Shown here in pieces: positions 1 through 5,978 of a stretch of 7,329 nucleotides of DNA. Position numbers and translations under genes: made by a program. Source of the stretch: an uncultured Erysipelotrichaceae bacterium (GTDB lineage: Bacteria > Bacillota_I > Bacilli_A > Erysipelotrichales > Coprobacillaceae); the NCBI GenBank assembly GCA_900544435.1, contig UQVG01000097.1, forward strand, positions 1 through 7,329. The letters run 5' to 3'. Position 1 is the first letter of the stretch, and every line of letters starts with the position of its first letter. A model generated the notes under the pieces. It saw nothing but the letters and a program-made list of their open reading frames with translations, did no database searches and was not told where the DNA came from.

Positions 1-1
1 C

Positions 2-490
2 ATTGTTATCGGTCTCTCTCAGGGAAGCCAGCCAGTAGAAAGTTTTAATTATGGAGCAAAGAATTACGACCGTGTGCGTAAGGCATTTAGTCTTGCAGCA
101 ACATCAGGAGTTATCATTTCTATTGTTTCTTTTGTACTGTTTCAGATTTTTCCAAGACAGATTCTCGGACTATTTGGAACGGGAGAACCAGAATATTTTG
201 AATTTGGAGTACGTTTCTTTCGAATCTTCTTATTCTTTATCTGGTTAGATGCCTTACAGCCAATTACATCCACATTTTTTACATCAATTGGAAAGCCGGC
301 AAAGGGAATCTTTTTATCTCTTACGAGACAAATCATTTTCTTTATTCCGCTGCTTTTAATTCTGCCGCATTTTATGGGAATAGAAGGATGTATTTACTGT
401 GGACCGATTGCAGACTTTTTAGCAGCAGTTGTTACAATTATCATGGCATTTCTTGAATTTAAAAATATGCCAAAAACAAATGGAGAGTAA
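2..490 (+). CDS. MATE family efflux transporter, C-terminal part (5' truncated)
   Basis: The open frame enters from the left edge and ends at TAA 488-490, giving the last 162 residues of a protein that is usually about 440-460 residues long. The start lies outside the window. The first visible residues carry the MATE repeat signature: a GLSQGSQP stretch followed by FNYGAKNYDRVRKA. At least three hydrophobic membrane segments follow (roughly residues 35-50, 69-85 and 108-122 of the visible part), with another near the C-terminus. MATE proteins are inner-membrane multidrug/cation antiporters driven by Na+ or H+ gradients; the substrate cannot be told from this part. GC is about 36% by hand count, clearly above the genes downstream, and codons such as CCG, CTG and GGC are commoner. 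It probably does not belong functionally to the molybdenum genes. Family assignment is firm; subfamily (NorM, DinF or other) is not. Confidence 0.88.
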   Translation: MVIGLSQGSQPVESFNYGAKNYDRVRKAFSLAATSGVIISIVSFVLFQIFPRQILGLFGTGEPEYFEFGVRFFRIFLFFIWLDALQPITSTFFTSIGKPAKGIFLSLTRQIIFFIPLLLILPHFMGIEGCIYCGPIADFLAAVVTIIMAFLEFKNMPKTNGE

Positions 491-495
491 AAGGA
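491..495 (+). promoter_or_regulatory. Ribosome binding site of moaA
   Basis: AAGGA lies 10 bases before the ATG at 506, just after the MATE stop codon. It supports 506 as the moaA start. This 15-base gap is the only non-coding stretch between the two composition zones, and no promoter of its own fits in it. Confidence 0.6.
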
Positions 496-505
496 AATTT
501 TTATA

Positions 506-1456
506 ATGATAAAAACAGGGATAAAAGACAGCTATGGCAGAGAGATAAATTATATGCGTATTTCCATTACAGATCGTTGTCACTTTCAATGTAATTATTG
601 CAAAAGTGATCATCCGCAAAAATTAAATCATCAAGATATTTTATCTTATGAACAATTATTGTTGATTGTGGATCAAGCTATTCAGCTAGGAATAAAGAAA
701 TTTAAAATAACTGGTGGAGAACCAACACTTAGAAAAAACTATCTTTTCTTTATTAAAGAATTAAAGAAAAGAGATGTAGAAGTAACTTTAACAACCAATG
801 GATCATTATTTAAAAAAGAAGATTTAAAAACTTTAAAGGAAATAGGAATTGATGGTATTAATTTTTCAATTGATACCCTTGATGCAAAAGAGTATTTTTT
901 ACTAACAAAACAAGATTGTTTGAAACAAGTTCTAGAAAATCTATTTTATGCTTATTATTTAAAAATTCCTGTAAAAATCAATTGTGTTGTTGATAATACA
1001 TTTACTCTAAAAAGATTAAAACAAATGTTAGCAATGGTTAAAGATAAAAAAATAGCACTTCGTTTTATAGAATTGATGCCTTTAAATATAGAACAACGAA
1101 ATCAAAAAATGATTGATATTCAAAATTATTTAAAGCAATATCCTATAAAACAATATCAGGGTAAATTAGGAAATGGACCAGCTCATTATTATACAATCGA
1201 AGGCTATCAAGGCTATATCGGATTGATTGAAGCGCTTCATCATAAGTTTTGTTATCAATGCAATCGCATTCGTCTAACAAGTACTGGTAAGTTAAAACCA
1301 TGTTTGTTTTATAATGAAATGTATGACTTAAAGCCTTATTTAAATAATGAAGAACAATTGCTTTTACATTTAAAAAAAGCTATTGAATCAAAACCAAAAG
1401 AGCATCATTTTGAAGAAAATGTTTCTTATACAAAAATGAATGAAATAGGAGGATAA
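506..1456 (+). CDS. moaA: GTP 3',8-cyclase MoaA (radical SAM, molybdenum cofactor step 1)
   Basis: This 316-residue protein matches the usual MoaA length (about 320-340). MoaA is a cytoplasmic radical-SAM enzyme that cyclises GTP to 3',8-cyclo-7,8-dihydro-GTP, the first step of molybdopterin synthesis, with MoaC acting next. The N-terminal SAM-cluster motif CX3CX2C is at C25, C29 and C32, after a RISITDRC stretch. A GGEP SAM-contact motif is at 70-73. The C-terminal second 4Fe-4S cluster motif CX2CX13C is at C249, C252 and C266, and GPAHYY sits at 224-229. The protein ends in Gly-Gly, the conserved tail that reaches into the MoaA active site, so the gene looks intact. An AAGGA site 10 bases upstream supports the start. 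GC is about 24% over 601-1020, far below the upstream MATE gene. moaC follows after one base, so the two are co-transcribed. Confidence 0.96.
   Translation: MIKTGIKDSYGREINYMRISITDRCHFQCNYCKSDHPQKLNHQDILSYEQLLLIVDQAIQLGIKKFKITGGEPTLRKNYLFFIKELKKRDVEVTLTTNGSLFKKEDLKTLKEIGIDGINFSIDTLDAKEYFLLTKQDCLKQVLENLFYAYYLKIPVKINCVVDNTFTLKRLKQMLAMVKDKKIALRFIELMPLNIEQRNQKMIDIQNYLKQYPIKQYQGKLGNGPAHYYTIEGYQGYIGLIEALHHKFCYQCNRIRLTSTGKLKPCLFYNEMYDLKPYLNNEEQLLLHLKKAIESKPKEHHFEENVSYTKMNEIGG
1447..1452 (+). promoter_or_regulatory. Strong Shine-Dalgarno of moaC inside the moaA 3' end
   Basis: A perfect AGGAGG sits 5 bases before the moaC ATG at 1458. It falls within the last sense codons of moaA (ATA GGA GGA TAA), so the two glycine codons of the conserved MoaA tail also form the moaC ribosome binding site. 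This fixes the moaC start. Confidence 0.85.
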
Positions 1457-1457
1457 T

Positions 1458-1937
1458 ATGGATTTTACACACTTTGATGAAAATGGAAATGCCATTATGG
1501 TTGATGTGTCTTCTAAAGACACAACACAAAGAACAGCAATTGCTTATGGTGAAATTTATGTGGGTAAAGAAATACTTGAAAAAATTGAAAAACATCAAAT
1601 GAAAAAAGGTGATGTTCTTTCAGTAGCAAGAATTGCTGGAATTATGGCAGTAAAGAAAACCAGTGATATTATTCCTTTATGTCATCCTTTACTTTTAAGT
1701 AAGATTACTGTTGATTTTCATATTAATCATGAAAAAGAATTAATTGAAACTTATTGTCAAGTTACCTGTTTAGGTAAAACAGGTGTTGAAATGGAAGCAC
1801 TTCATGGTGTGAGTGCTACACTACTTACTATTTATGATATGTCAAAGGCTGTTAGTAAAGAAATGGAAATTAGAAATATTCATTTAATAAGTAAAAGTGG
1901 TGGAAAGAGTGGTGATTTTAAATGGCAGGACAAATAA
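1458..1937 (+). CDS. moaC: Cyclic pyranopterin monophosphate synthase MoaC
   Basis: This protein has 159 residues, the normal MoaC length. MoaC converts the MoaA product to cyclic pyranopterin monophosphate in the cytoplasm and works as a hexamer of dimers. Family hallmarks are all present: an ARIAGIMAVKKTSDIIPLCHP run ends in LCHP at 74-77, GVEMEAL is at 109-115, YDM has D127 followed by K130 (the expected catalytic Asp/Lys pair), and KSGGKSG is near 146-152. The start is fixed by AGGAGG 5 bases upstream. Its 3' end overlaps the next gene by 16 bases in another frame, which indicates translational coupling. An 8-base inverted repeat lies within the coding sequence at 1764-1784. Nothing appears broken. 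Confidence 0.96.
   Translation: MDFTHFDENGNAIMVDVSSKDTTQRTAIAYGEIYVGKEILEKIEKHQMKKGDVLSVARIAGIMAVKKTSDIIPLCHPLLLSKITVDFHINHEKELIETYCQVTCLGKTGVEMEALHGVSATLLTIYDMSKAVSKEMEIRNIHLISKSGGKSGDFKWQDK
1764..1784 (+). repeat. Perfect 8-base inverted repeat inside moaC
   Basis: ACCTGTTT at 1764-1771 is the exact reverse complement of AAACAGGT at 1777-1784, with a 5-base AGGTA loop. A G-U pair could extend the stem by one. No T-run follows, so it is not an intrinsic terminator. It lies over codons for a conserved part of MoaC, so it may be chance; an mRNA hairpin or a dyad protein site is possible. Confidence 0.35.
1911..1916 (+). promoter_or_regulatory. Ribosome binding site of the MOSC-MogA gene within moaC
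   Basis: GGTGAT matches the 3' half of the full anti-Shine-Dalgarno complement and ends 5 bases before the ATG at 1922. It is inside the last codons of moaC. It supports 1922 as the start and the 16-base overlap as real. Confidence 0.55.
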
Positions 1938-2863
1938 AAGCAATTTGTCTAAGTGAAAAAAAAGGAACGGCAAAAATTCCTGTTGAAAAAATTGAAGTTA
2001 TTGAAAATTACGGTTTTAAAAATGATGCCCATGCGGGATCTTGGCATCGACAAGTTTCTTTGCTATCTTATGAAACAAGAGAAGAATTCAAACAAATGGG
2101 TTCTACTGTTGAAGATGGTGCTTTTGGTGAAAATTTACTTATTTCAGGAATTGATTTTAATGAAATTGAAATAGGAACTTGTCTTAAAATAGGTGATGTT
2201 ATACTTGAAATTACTCAACTTGGAAAAAGTTGTCATAACCATTGTGCTATTTACCATCAAGTTGGAAAGTGTATCATGCCTACCAATGGTGTATTTTCTC
2301 GTGTTTTAAAAGGAGGAGAGATTCGATTGAATGATTCAGTTGAAGTTTTAAAAGAAAAAGATAAACGTTTACGTGTGGCTATACTTACATTATCTGATAA
2401 GGGAAGTCAAGGTCAAAGAGAAGATTTAAGTGGTTTTTATATTCAAGATTATTTTAAAGAAAGAGGTTATTATGTCACTTCTTATGAAATCTTACCCGAT
2501 GAGCAAGCTTTAATTGAAAAAGCACTGATTAATTTAGCAGATCGTTGTCATAATGATTTGATTATAACGACAGGTGGAACGGGGTTAAGCATGCGAGATG
2601 TCACACCAGAAGCAACACTTAAAGTAGCAACAAGAAATGTACCAGGTATTAGTGAGGCGATTCGTTATGAGTCAATGAAATATACCAATCGTGCGATGCT
2701 TTCAAGAGGTGTTTCTGTTTTAAGAAATCAGACATTAATTGTAAATTTGCCAGGAAGTTTAAAAGCTGTAAAAGAAAGTTTAGATATTATTATTGATCCT
2801 TTAAAACATGGATTACAAATCTTAAAAGGAGAAGCACATGATTGTGCTCGTAAAGATGATTGA
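1922..2863 (+). CDS. MOSC domain - molybdopterin adenylyltransferase (MogA/MoaB) fusion protein
   Basis: This is a 313-residue two-domain protein. Residues 1 to about 143 form a MOSC domain: GAFGENL is at 67-73, and the conserved cysteine region GKSCHNHCAIY is at 101-111 (C104, C108), followed by VFSRVLKGG. MOSC domains occur in molybdenum-cofactor sulfurases and are thought to handle sulfur or bind molybdopterin. Residues from about 149 to 305 form a MogA/MoaB domain: LTLSDKG is at 155-161, the TTGGTG molybdopterin/nucleotide loop at 216-221, DVTPEAT at 226-232 and NLPGS at 275-279. MogA adenylylates molybdopterin to prepare it for molybdate insertion. No stop or frameshift separates the halves, so the fusion is genuine, and similar fusions are known in Firmicutes. 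It overlaps moaC by 16 bases and modB by up to 26. What the MOSC half does is not established; a role in sulfur or selenium transfer to the cofactor is inference. Confidence 0.93.
   Translation: MAGQIKAICLSEKKGTAKIPVEKIEVIENYGFKNDAHAGSWHRQVSLLSYETREEFKQMGSTVEDGAFGENLLISGIDFNEIEIGTCLKIGDVILEITQLGKSCHNHCAIYHQVGKCIMPTNGVFSRVLKGGEIRLNDSVEVLKEKDKRLRVAILTLSDKGSQGQREDLSGFYIQDYFKERGYYVTSYEILPDEQALIEKALINLADRCHNDLIITTGGTGLSMRDVTPEATLKVATRNVPGISEAIRYESMKYTNRAMLSRGVSVLRNQTLIVNLPGSLKAVKESLDIIIDPLKHGLQILKGEAHDCARKDD
2825..2831 (+). promoter_or_regulatory. Ribosome binding site choosing the modB start
   Basis: AAAGGAG ends 6 bases before ATG 2838, the ideal distance, but 24 bases before the in-frame ATG at 2856. 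This favours the upstream start, although family N-termini usually begin near the second one. Confidence 0.6.
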
Positions 2864-3533
2864 TTTATCTCCTTTATATATTTCTTTAAAAACAGCAATT
2901 ATTACAATTATTATTACTTTCTTTTTAGGTTTATTTCTAGCAAAATGGACACTTAATCGAAAACATGATTTAACTAAAATTATATTAGATGGTATTTTTA
3001 CCTTACCTCTTGTTTTACCACCTACTGTTATGGGATTTTTCTTATTGATGTTTTTTGGCGTTAATCAGCCTATTGGAAAACTTTTTATCAATGTTTTTCA
3101 TTACAAAATTGCTTTTAGCTTTTCAGCAACAGTTATTGCTGCGGTCGTGATTTCTTTTCCTTTGATGTATCGTAGTGCTAAAGCGGCCATGGAACAAGTG
3201 GATCATGACTTAATTGATGCAGGAAGAACACTTGGAATGTCAGAAAAAAGAATTTTCTTTACGGTTATTTTACCTGAAGCTATGCCGGGTATCATTAGTG
3301 GAGGTGTTTTATCTTTTGCAAGAGGCTTAGGTGAATTTGGAGCAACAGCTATGCTTGCAGGAAATATTGTTGGAAAAACAAGAACATTGCCTTTAGCCGT
3401 TTATAGCGAAGTGATGTCAGGAAATTATGATCATGCAGGAGTTTATGTTTTTATTATTGTCGTTATCTGTTTAGTGGCTGTTATTATTGTAAATATTTAT
3501 CAATACTCTACTAAGAAAAAAAGGAGTTTTTAG
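2838..3533 (+). CDS. modB: Molybdate ABC transporter permease ModB
   Basis: This 231-residue integral membrane protein is of normal ModB size (about 220-230). It forms the membrane channel of the molybdate importer with ModC and ModA. The N-terminus reads IDLSPLYISLKTA, typical of ModB. Hydrophobic segments lie near 13-35, 50-72, 92-110, 150-175 and 202-222. The cytoplasmic coupling (EAA-type) loop is at about 122-151, with DAGRTLG and LPEAMPG, followed by ARGLGEFGATAMLAGN. Two starts are possible: ATG 2838, used here because AAAGGAG is 6 bases upstream, and ATG 2856, which would give 225 residues and match the usual family start better. From 2838 it overlaps the preceding gene by 26 bases. 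Its stop directly abuts the modC ATG. Tungstate-type permeases are close relatives, but the neighbouring moa genes favour molybdate. Confidence 0.93.
   Translation: MIVLVKMIDLSPLYISLKTAIITIIITFFLGLFLAKWTLNRKHDLTKIILDGIFTLPLVLPPTVMGFFLLMFFGVNQPIGKLFINVFHYKIAFSFSATVIAAVVISFPLMYRSAKAAMEQVDHDLIDAGRTLGMSEKRIFFTVILPEAMPGIISGGVLSFARGLGEFGATAMLAGNIVGKTRTLPLAVYSEVMSGNYDHAGVYVFIIVVICLVAVIIVNIYQYSTKKKRSF
3521..3526 (+). promoter_or_regulatory. Ribosome binding site of modC
   Basis: AAGGAG, located in the last codons of modB, lies 7 bases before the modC ATG at 3534. It fixes the modC start even though the two genes have no gap. Confidence 0.8.
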
Positions 3534-4181
3534 ATGAAATTAGAAGTGAAAATTTTTAAAAAACTTGCTGAATATGATTTAGATGTGTGCTTTGAAAGCC
3601 ATGAAGATCGACTAGGTTTAATGGGACCAAGTGGAAGTGGGAAAAGTATGGTTTTAAAATGTATTGCTGGCATTATGACACCTGATGCTGGACGCATTGT
3701 TTTAGATGATGAAGTTTTATTTGATAGTGATTTAAAAATCAATGTGCCACCGCAAAAAAGAATGATTGGTTATATGTTTCAAAATTACGCGTTATTTAAT
3801 CATATGAATGTTTATCAAAATATTGCTGCTCCTTTAAAAGCACATCATGAAGATAAAGAAGTAATCAAAGAAAAAGTACAACAAATCATGAAAGATTTTA
3901 AAATAGATGATTTACAAAAAAGATATCCTCGTCAACTTTCAGGAGGACAAAAGCAACGTGTTGCTTTAGCACGTTTACTTGTTTATGATACGAAACTTGT
4001 TTTATTAGATGAGCCTTTTAGTGCTTTAGATGAGTCTTTAAAAGAAATGCTTTTAAATGAAACAAAGAAAAAATTAATTGAGTATCAAAAAAAATGTATG
4101 TTTGTGACACATAGTCCTAAGGAAATGGAAATGATGTGTGACAATAAATTAAAAATAAAAAGAGGAAGATTGGAAAAATGA
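3534..4181 (+). CDS. modC: Molybdate ABC transporter ATP-binding protein ModC (short form, no Mop domain)
   Basis: This 215-residue ABC ATPase powers molybdate uptake through ModB. All nucleotide-binding motifs are intact: Walker A GPSGSGKS 31-38, the Q-loop with Q83 in YMFQNYALF, signature LSGGQ 135-139, Walker B VLLDEP 156-161 with catalytic E160, and the switch histidine H193 in FVTH. The protein ends about 20 residues after the H-loop. The classic E. coli ModC has about 350 residues with a C-terminal Mop/TOBE molybdate-binding domain, which is completely absent here. It is a natural short form rather than a truncation, because the stop overlaps the next start by 4 bases (ATGA at 4178-4181). 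Without the Mop domain, molybdate-dependent inhibition of transport as known for some ModC proteins is not expected. Placement between modB and modA makes the assignment firm. Confidence 0.93.
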   Translation: MKLEVKIFKKLAEYDLDVCFESHEDRLGLMGPSGSGKSMVLKCIAGIMTPDAGRIVLDDEVLFDSDLKINVPPQKRMIGYMFQNYALFNHMNVYQNIAAPLKAHHEDKEVIKEKVQQIMKDFKIDDLQKRYPRQLSGGQKQRVALARLLVYDTKLVLLDEPFSALDESLKEMLLNETKKKLIEYQKKCMFVTHSPKEMEMMCDNKLKIKRGRLEK

Positions 4182-4957
4182 AAAAATTATTAAGTTTAAT
4201 GTGTAGTTTATTAATGATTGTTACTTTATGTGGTTGTTCATCAACTCAAGATCAACAAGAAGAAGTAACATTAACACTTGCTGCAGCAGCAAGTTTGGAA
4301 AATACGTTTGAAGATAAACTTATTCCAGAATTTGAAAAAGAAAATCCAAATATTAAAGTTCAAGGAGTTTATGATTCAAGTGGTAAATTACAAATTCAAA
4401 TTGAACAAGGACTAAAAGCAGATGTTTTCTTTTCTGCAGCAACAAAACAAATGAATGCACTTGTTGATGAAAAATACATCAATGATAAAGATGTTGTTAA
4501 TTTATTAGAAAATAAACTTGTTTTAATTACTGGAAAACAAACAACAACAGAAGTTAAAGATTTTAGTGATATCGCGAAAGCAGAAACAATTGCTATTGGG
4601 GATCCTGAAGTTGTACCAGCTGGTCAATATGCAAAGATGGCATTAACTCATTTAGGATTATATGATGCCTTAACTTCAAAATATAGTTTAGGTGGAAATG
4701 TAACAGAAGTATTAAACTGGGTTGCTTCTTCTTCAAGTGAAGTAGGAATTGTTTATTCAACAGATGCTAAAAGTAGTAAAGATGTTAAAGTTCTTGCTAA
4801 ATGTGATAACAGTCTATTAGATGAACCAGTTATTTATCCAGTAGCTAAACTTGCTAAAACAAAACATAGTGATGAAACTGAAAAATTCATGAAATTTATT
4901 CAAAAGAAATCTTCTTTAAAACAATTTGAAAATTACGGATTTACTGTTAATAAATAA
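4178..4957 (+). CDS. modA: Molybdate-binding lipoprotein ModA
   Basis: This is a 259-residue substrate-binding protein. The N-terminus is a lipoprotein signal: positively charged MKK, a hydrophobic core, then lipobox LCGC with the lipidated Cys at C20, so the mature protein should be anchored outside the membrane. The ModA fold signatures are present: TLAAAASL 33-40 (S39 an expected oxyanion ligand), DSSGKLQIQI from 66 (S68), ADVFFSA 81-87, GDPEVVPAGQYA 141-152 and IVYSTDA 191-197 (Y193). These correspond to the residues that hold the tetrahedral oxyanion in ModA. Tungstate binding cannot be excluded from sequence. The start overlaps the modC stop by 4 bases, with AGAGGAAG some 10 bases upstream. 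It is unusual for the binding protein to be last in the B-C-A order. The stop at 4957 is one base from the next gene. Confidence 0.95.
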   Translation: MKKLLSLMCSLLMIVTLCGCSSTQDQQEEVTLTLAAAASLENTFEDKLIPEFEKENPNIKVQGVYDSSGKLQIQIEQGLKADVFFSAATKQMNALVDEKYINDKDVVNLLENKLVLITGKQTTTEVKDFSDIAKAETIAIGDPEVVPAGQYAKMALTHLGLYDALTSKYSLGGNVTEVLNWVASSSSEVGIVYSTDAKSSKDVKVLAKCDNSLLDEPVIYPVAKLAKTKHSDETEKFMKFIQKKSSLKQFENYGFTVNK

Positions 4958-4958
4958 C

Positions 4959-5975
4959 ATGAAAGAAATCAAAACTGAAGATGCTATAGGTAGTGTACTC
5001 TGCCATGACATCACAGAAATTGTAAAAGATCAAAGAAAAGGCCCTCGTTTTAAGAAGGGCCATATTATTAAAGAAGAAGATATTGAAGTATTATTGAATT
5101 TAGGAAAAGAACATCTTTATGTTTTTGAAAAAGATGAAACAATGATGCATGAAAATGATGCTGCTGAAATATTATGTAATCTTTGTTTCAATGAACATAT
5201 GGAAAAAAGTGGTATTAGTGAAGGGAAGATTGAACTTAAAAGTACGATAGATGGATTATTTAAAGTAAATCGAGAAGAACTTTTTAAGGTGAATTCTTTT
5301 GGACAAATGATGATAGCAACCAGACAAGGAAATGTACCTGTAAAAAAAGGTGATAAACTTGCTGGAATGCGTATTATCCCACTTGTTATTGAAAAAGAAA
5401 AAATGCAACAAATCCAAGAAAAAGTTCGAAAACCTATTTTAAAAATCATGCCTTATCAAATAAAAACAGCCGGAATTATTACTACAGGTTCGGAGGTTTA
5501 CAAAGGAAGAATTAAAGATACATTTACCCCAGTCATTGTAGAAAAATTAAAAGAATATGGAGTAGAAGTTACTTATCATAGTTTGTCATTAGATGATCAT
5601 GAAATGACAACCAGTAAAATCAATGAAGCTTTAAAACAAGGAGTGGATCTTGTTTTATGTACAGGTGGTATGTCTGTTGATCCTGATGATAAAACACCAC
5701 TTGCAATAAAAAATACAGGTGCAAAAATTATAAGTTATGGTGCACCCGTTCTTCCAGGAGCGATGTTTTTATTGAGTTATAAAGGTGATGTTCCGATTGT
5801 TGGATTACCAGGATGTGTCATGTATTCACGTCGAACAATTTTTGATGTTGTTTTACCAAGACTTCTTGCTAAGGATCCAATTACGAGTGACGAACTTGCT
5901 TCACTTGGTGAAGGTGGACTTTGTTTAAATTGTCCTGTTTGCATTTTTCCAAATTGTGGACTTTCGAAGGGATAA
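4959..5975 (+). CDS. MoeA-like molybdopterin-binding protein with C-terminal cysteine cluster
   Basis: From ATG 4959 the protein has 338 residues; an in-frame TTG at 4926 would add 11 but would run deep into modA. The N-terminal ~165 residues resemble the MoeA linker region in a shortened form. Residues about 170-305 are a molybdopterin-binding (MoCF) domain with GIITTGSEV 172-180, CTGGMSVDPDD 234-244, GAPVLPGAMF 261-270 and GLPGCVMY 282-289. The tail (306-338) holds CX2CX2CX4C at C322, C325, C328 and C333. Canonical MoeA is about 400 residues and inserts Mo into adenylylated molybdopterin; it lacks such a cysteine tail and ends in a separate domain missing here. By context it likely acts in Mo insertion or in a later cofactor modification. 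It has no clear ribosome binding site and starts one base after the modA stop, so translation is probably coupled. I do not assign moeA because the subfamily is distinct. Confidence 0.85.
   Translation: MKEIKTEDAIGSVLCHDITEIVKDQRKGPRFKKGHIIKEEDIEVLLNLGKEHLYVFEKDETMMHENDAAEILCNLCFNEHMEKSGISEGKIELKSTIDGLFKVNREELFKVNSFGQMMIATRQGNVPVKKGDKLAGMRIIPLVIEKEKMQQIQEKVRKPILKIMPYQIKTAGIITTGSEVYKGRIKDTFTPVIVEKLKEYGVEVTYHSLSLDDHEMTTSKINEALKQGVDLVLCTGGMSVDPDDKTPLAIKNTGAKIISYGAPVLPGAMFLLSYKGDVPIVGLPGCVMYSRRTIFDVVLPRLLAKDPITSDELASLGEGGLCLNCPVCIFPNCGLSKG
5040..5061 (+). repeat. GC-rich inverted repeat near the start of the MoeA-like gene
   Basis: GGCCCT at 5040-5045 pairs with AGGGCC at 5056-5061 around a 10-base loop. 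Six consecutive strong pairs stand out in this AT-rich gene. It lies about 80 bases into the coding region and no T-run follows, so it is not an intrinsic terminator. It could be a small mRNA hairpin or simply chance. Confidence 0.35.
5966..5971 (+). promoter_or_regulatory. Ribosome binding site of the ModE-like gene
   Basis: GAAGGG in the last codons of the MoeA-like gene lies 7 bases before ATG 5979 and supports that start. Confidence 0.55.
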
Positions 5976-5978
5976 AAG

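Noticed and set aside
502..507. TATAAT resembling a -10 promoter box
   Set aside because: It overlaps the moaA start codon, so a transcript from it would start inside the gene, and no -35 element sits about 17 bases upstream.
142..619. Minus-strand open frames opposite the MATE end and moaA start
   Set aside because: They overlap genes with clear family motifs on the plus strand and show no domains or ribosome binding sites of note.
1953..2174. 73-codon plus-strand frame within the MOSC-MogA gene
   Set aside because: It is a lysine/leucine-rich shifted frame inside a conserved MOSC domain; no independent evidence for it.
4926..4958. Longer MoeA-like protein from the TTG at 4926
   Set aside because: It would add 11 residues read from conserved modA coding sequence without a ribosome binding site; ATG 4959 gives the expected N-terminus.
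5117..5449. 110-codon open frame on the minus strand
   Set aside because: It lies wholly opposite the well-supported MoeA-like gene, and its low-complexity Ser/Ile/Phe-rich translation has no recognisable domain. It is a shadow frame.
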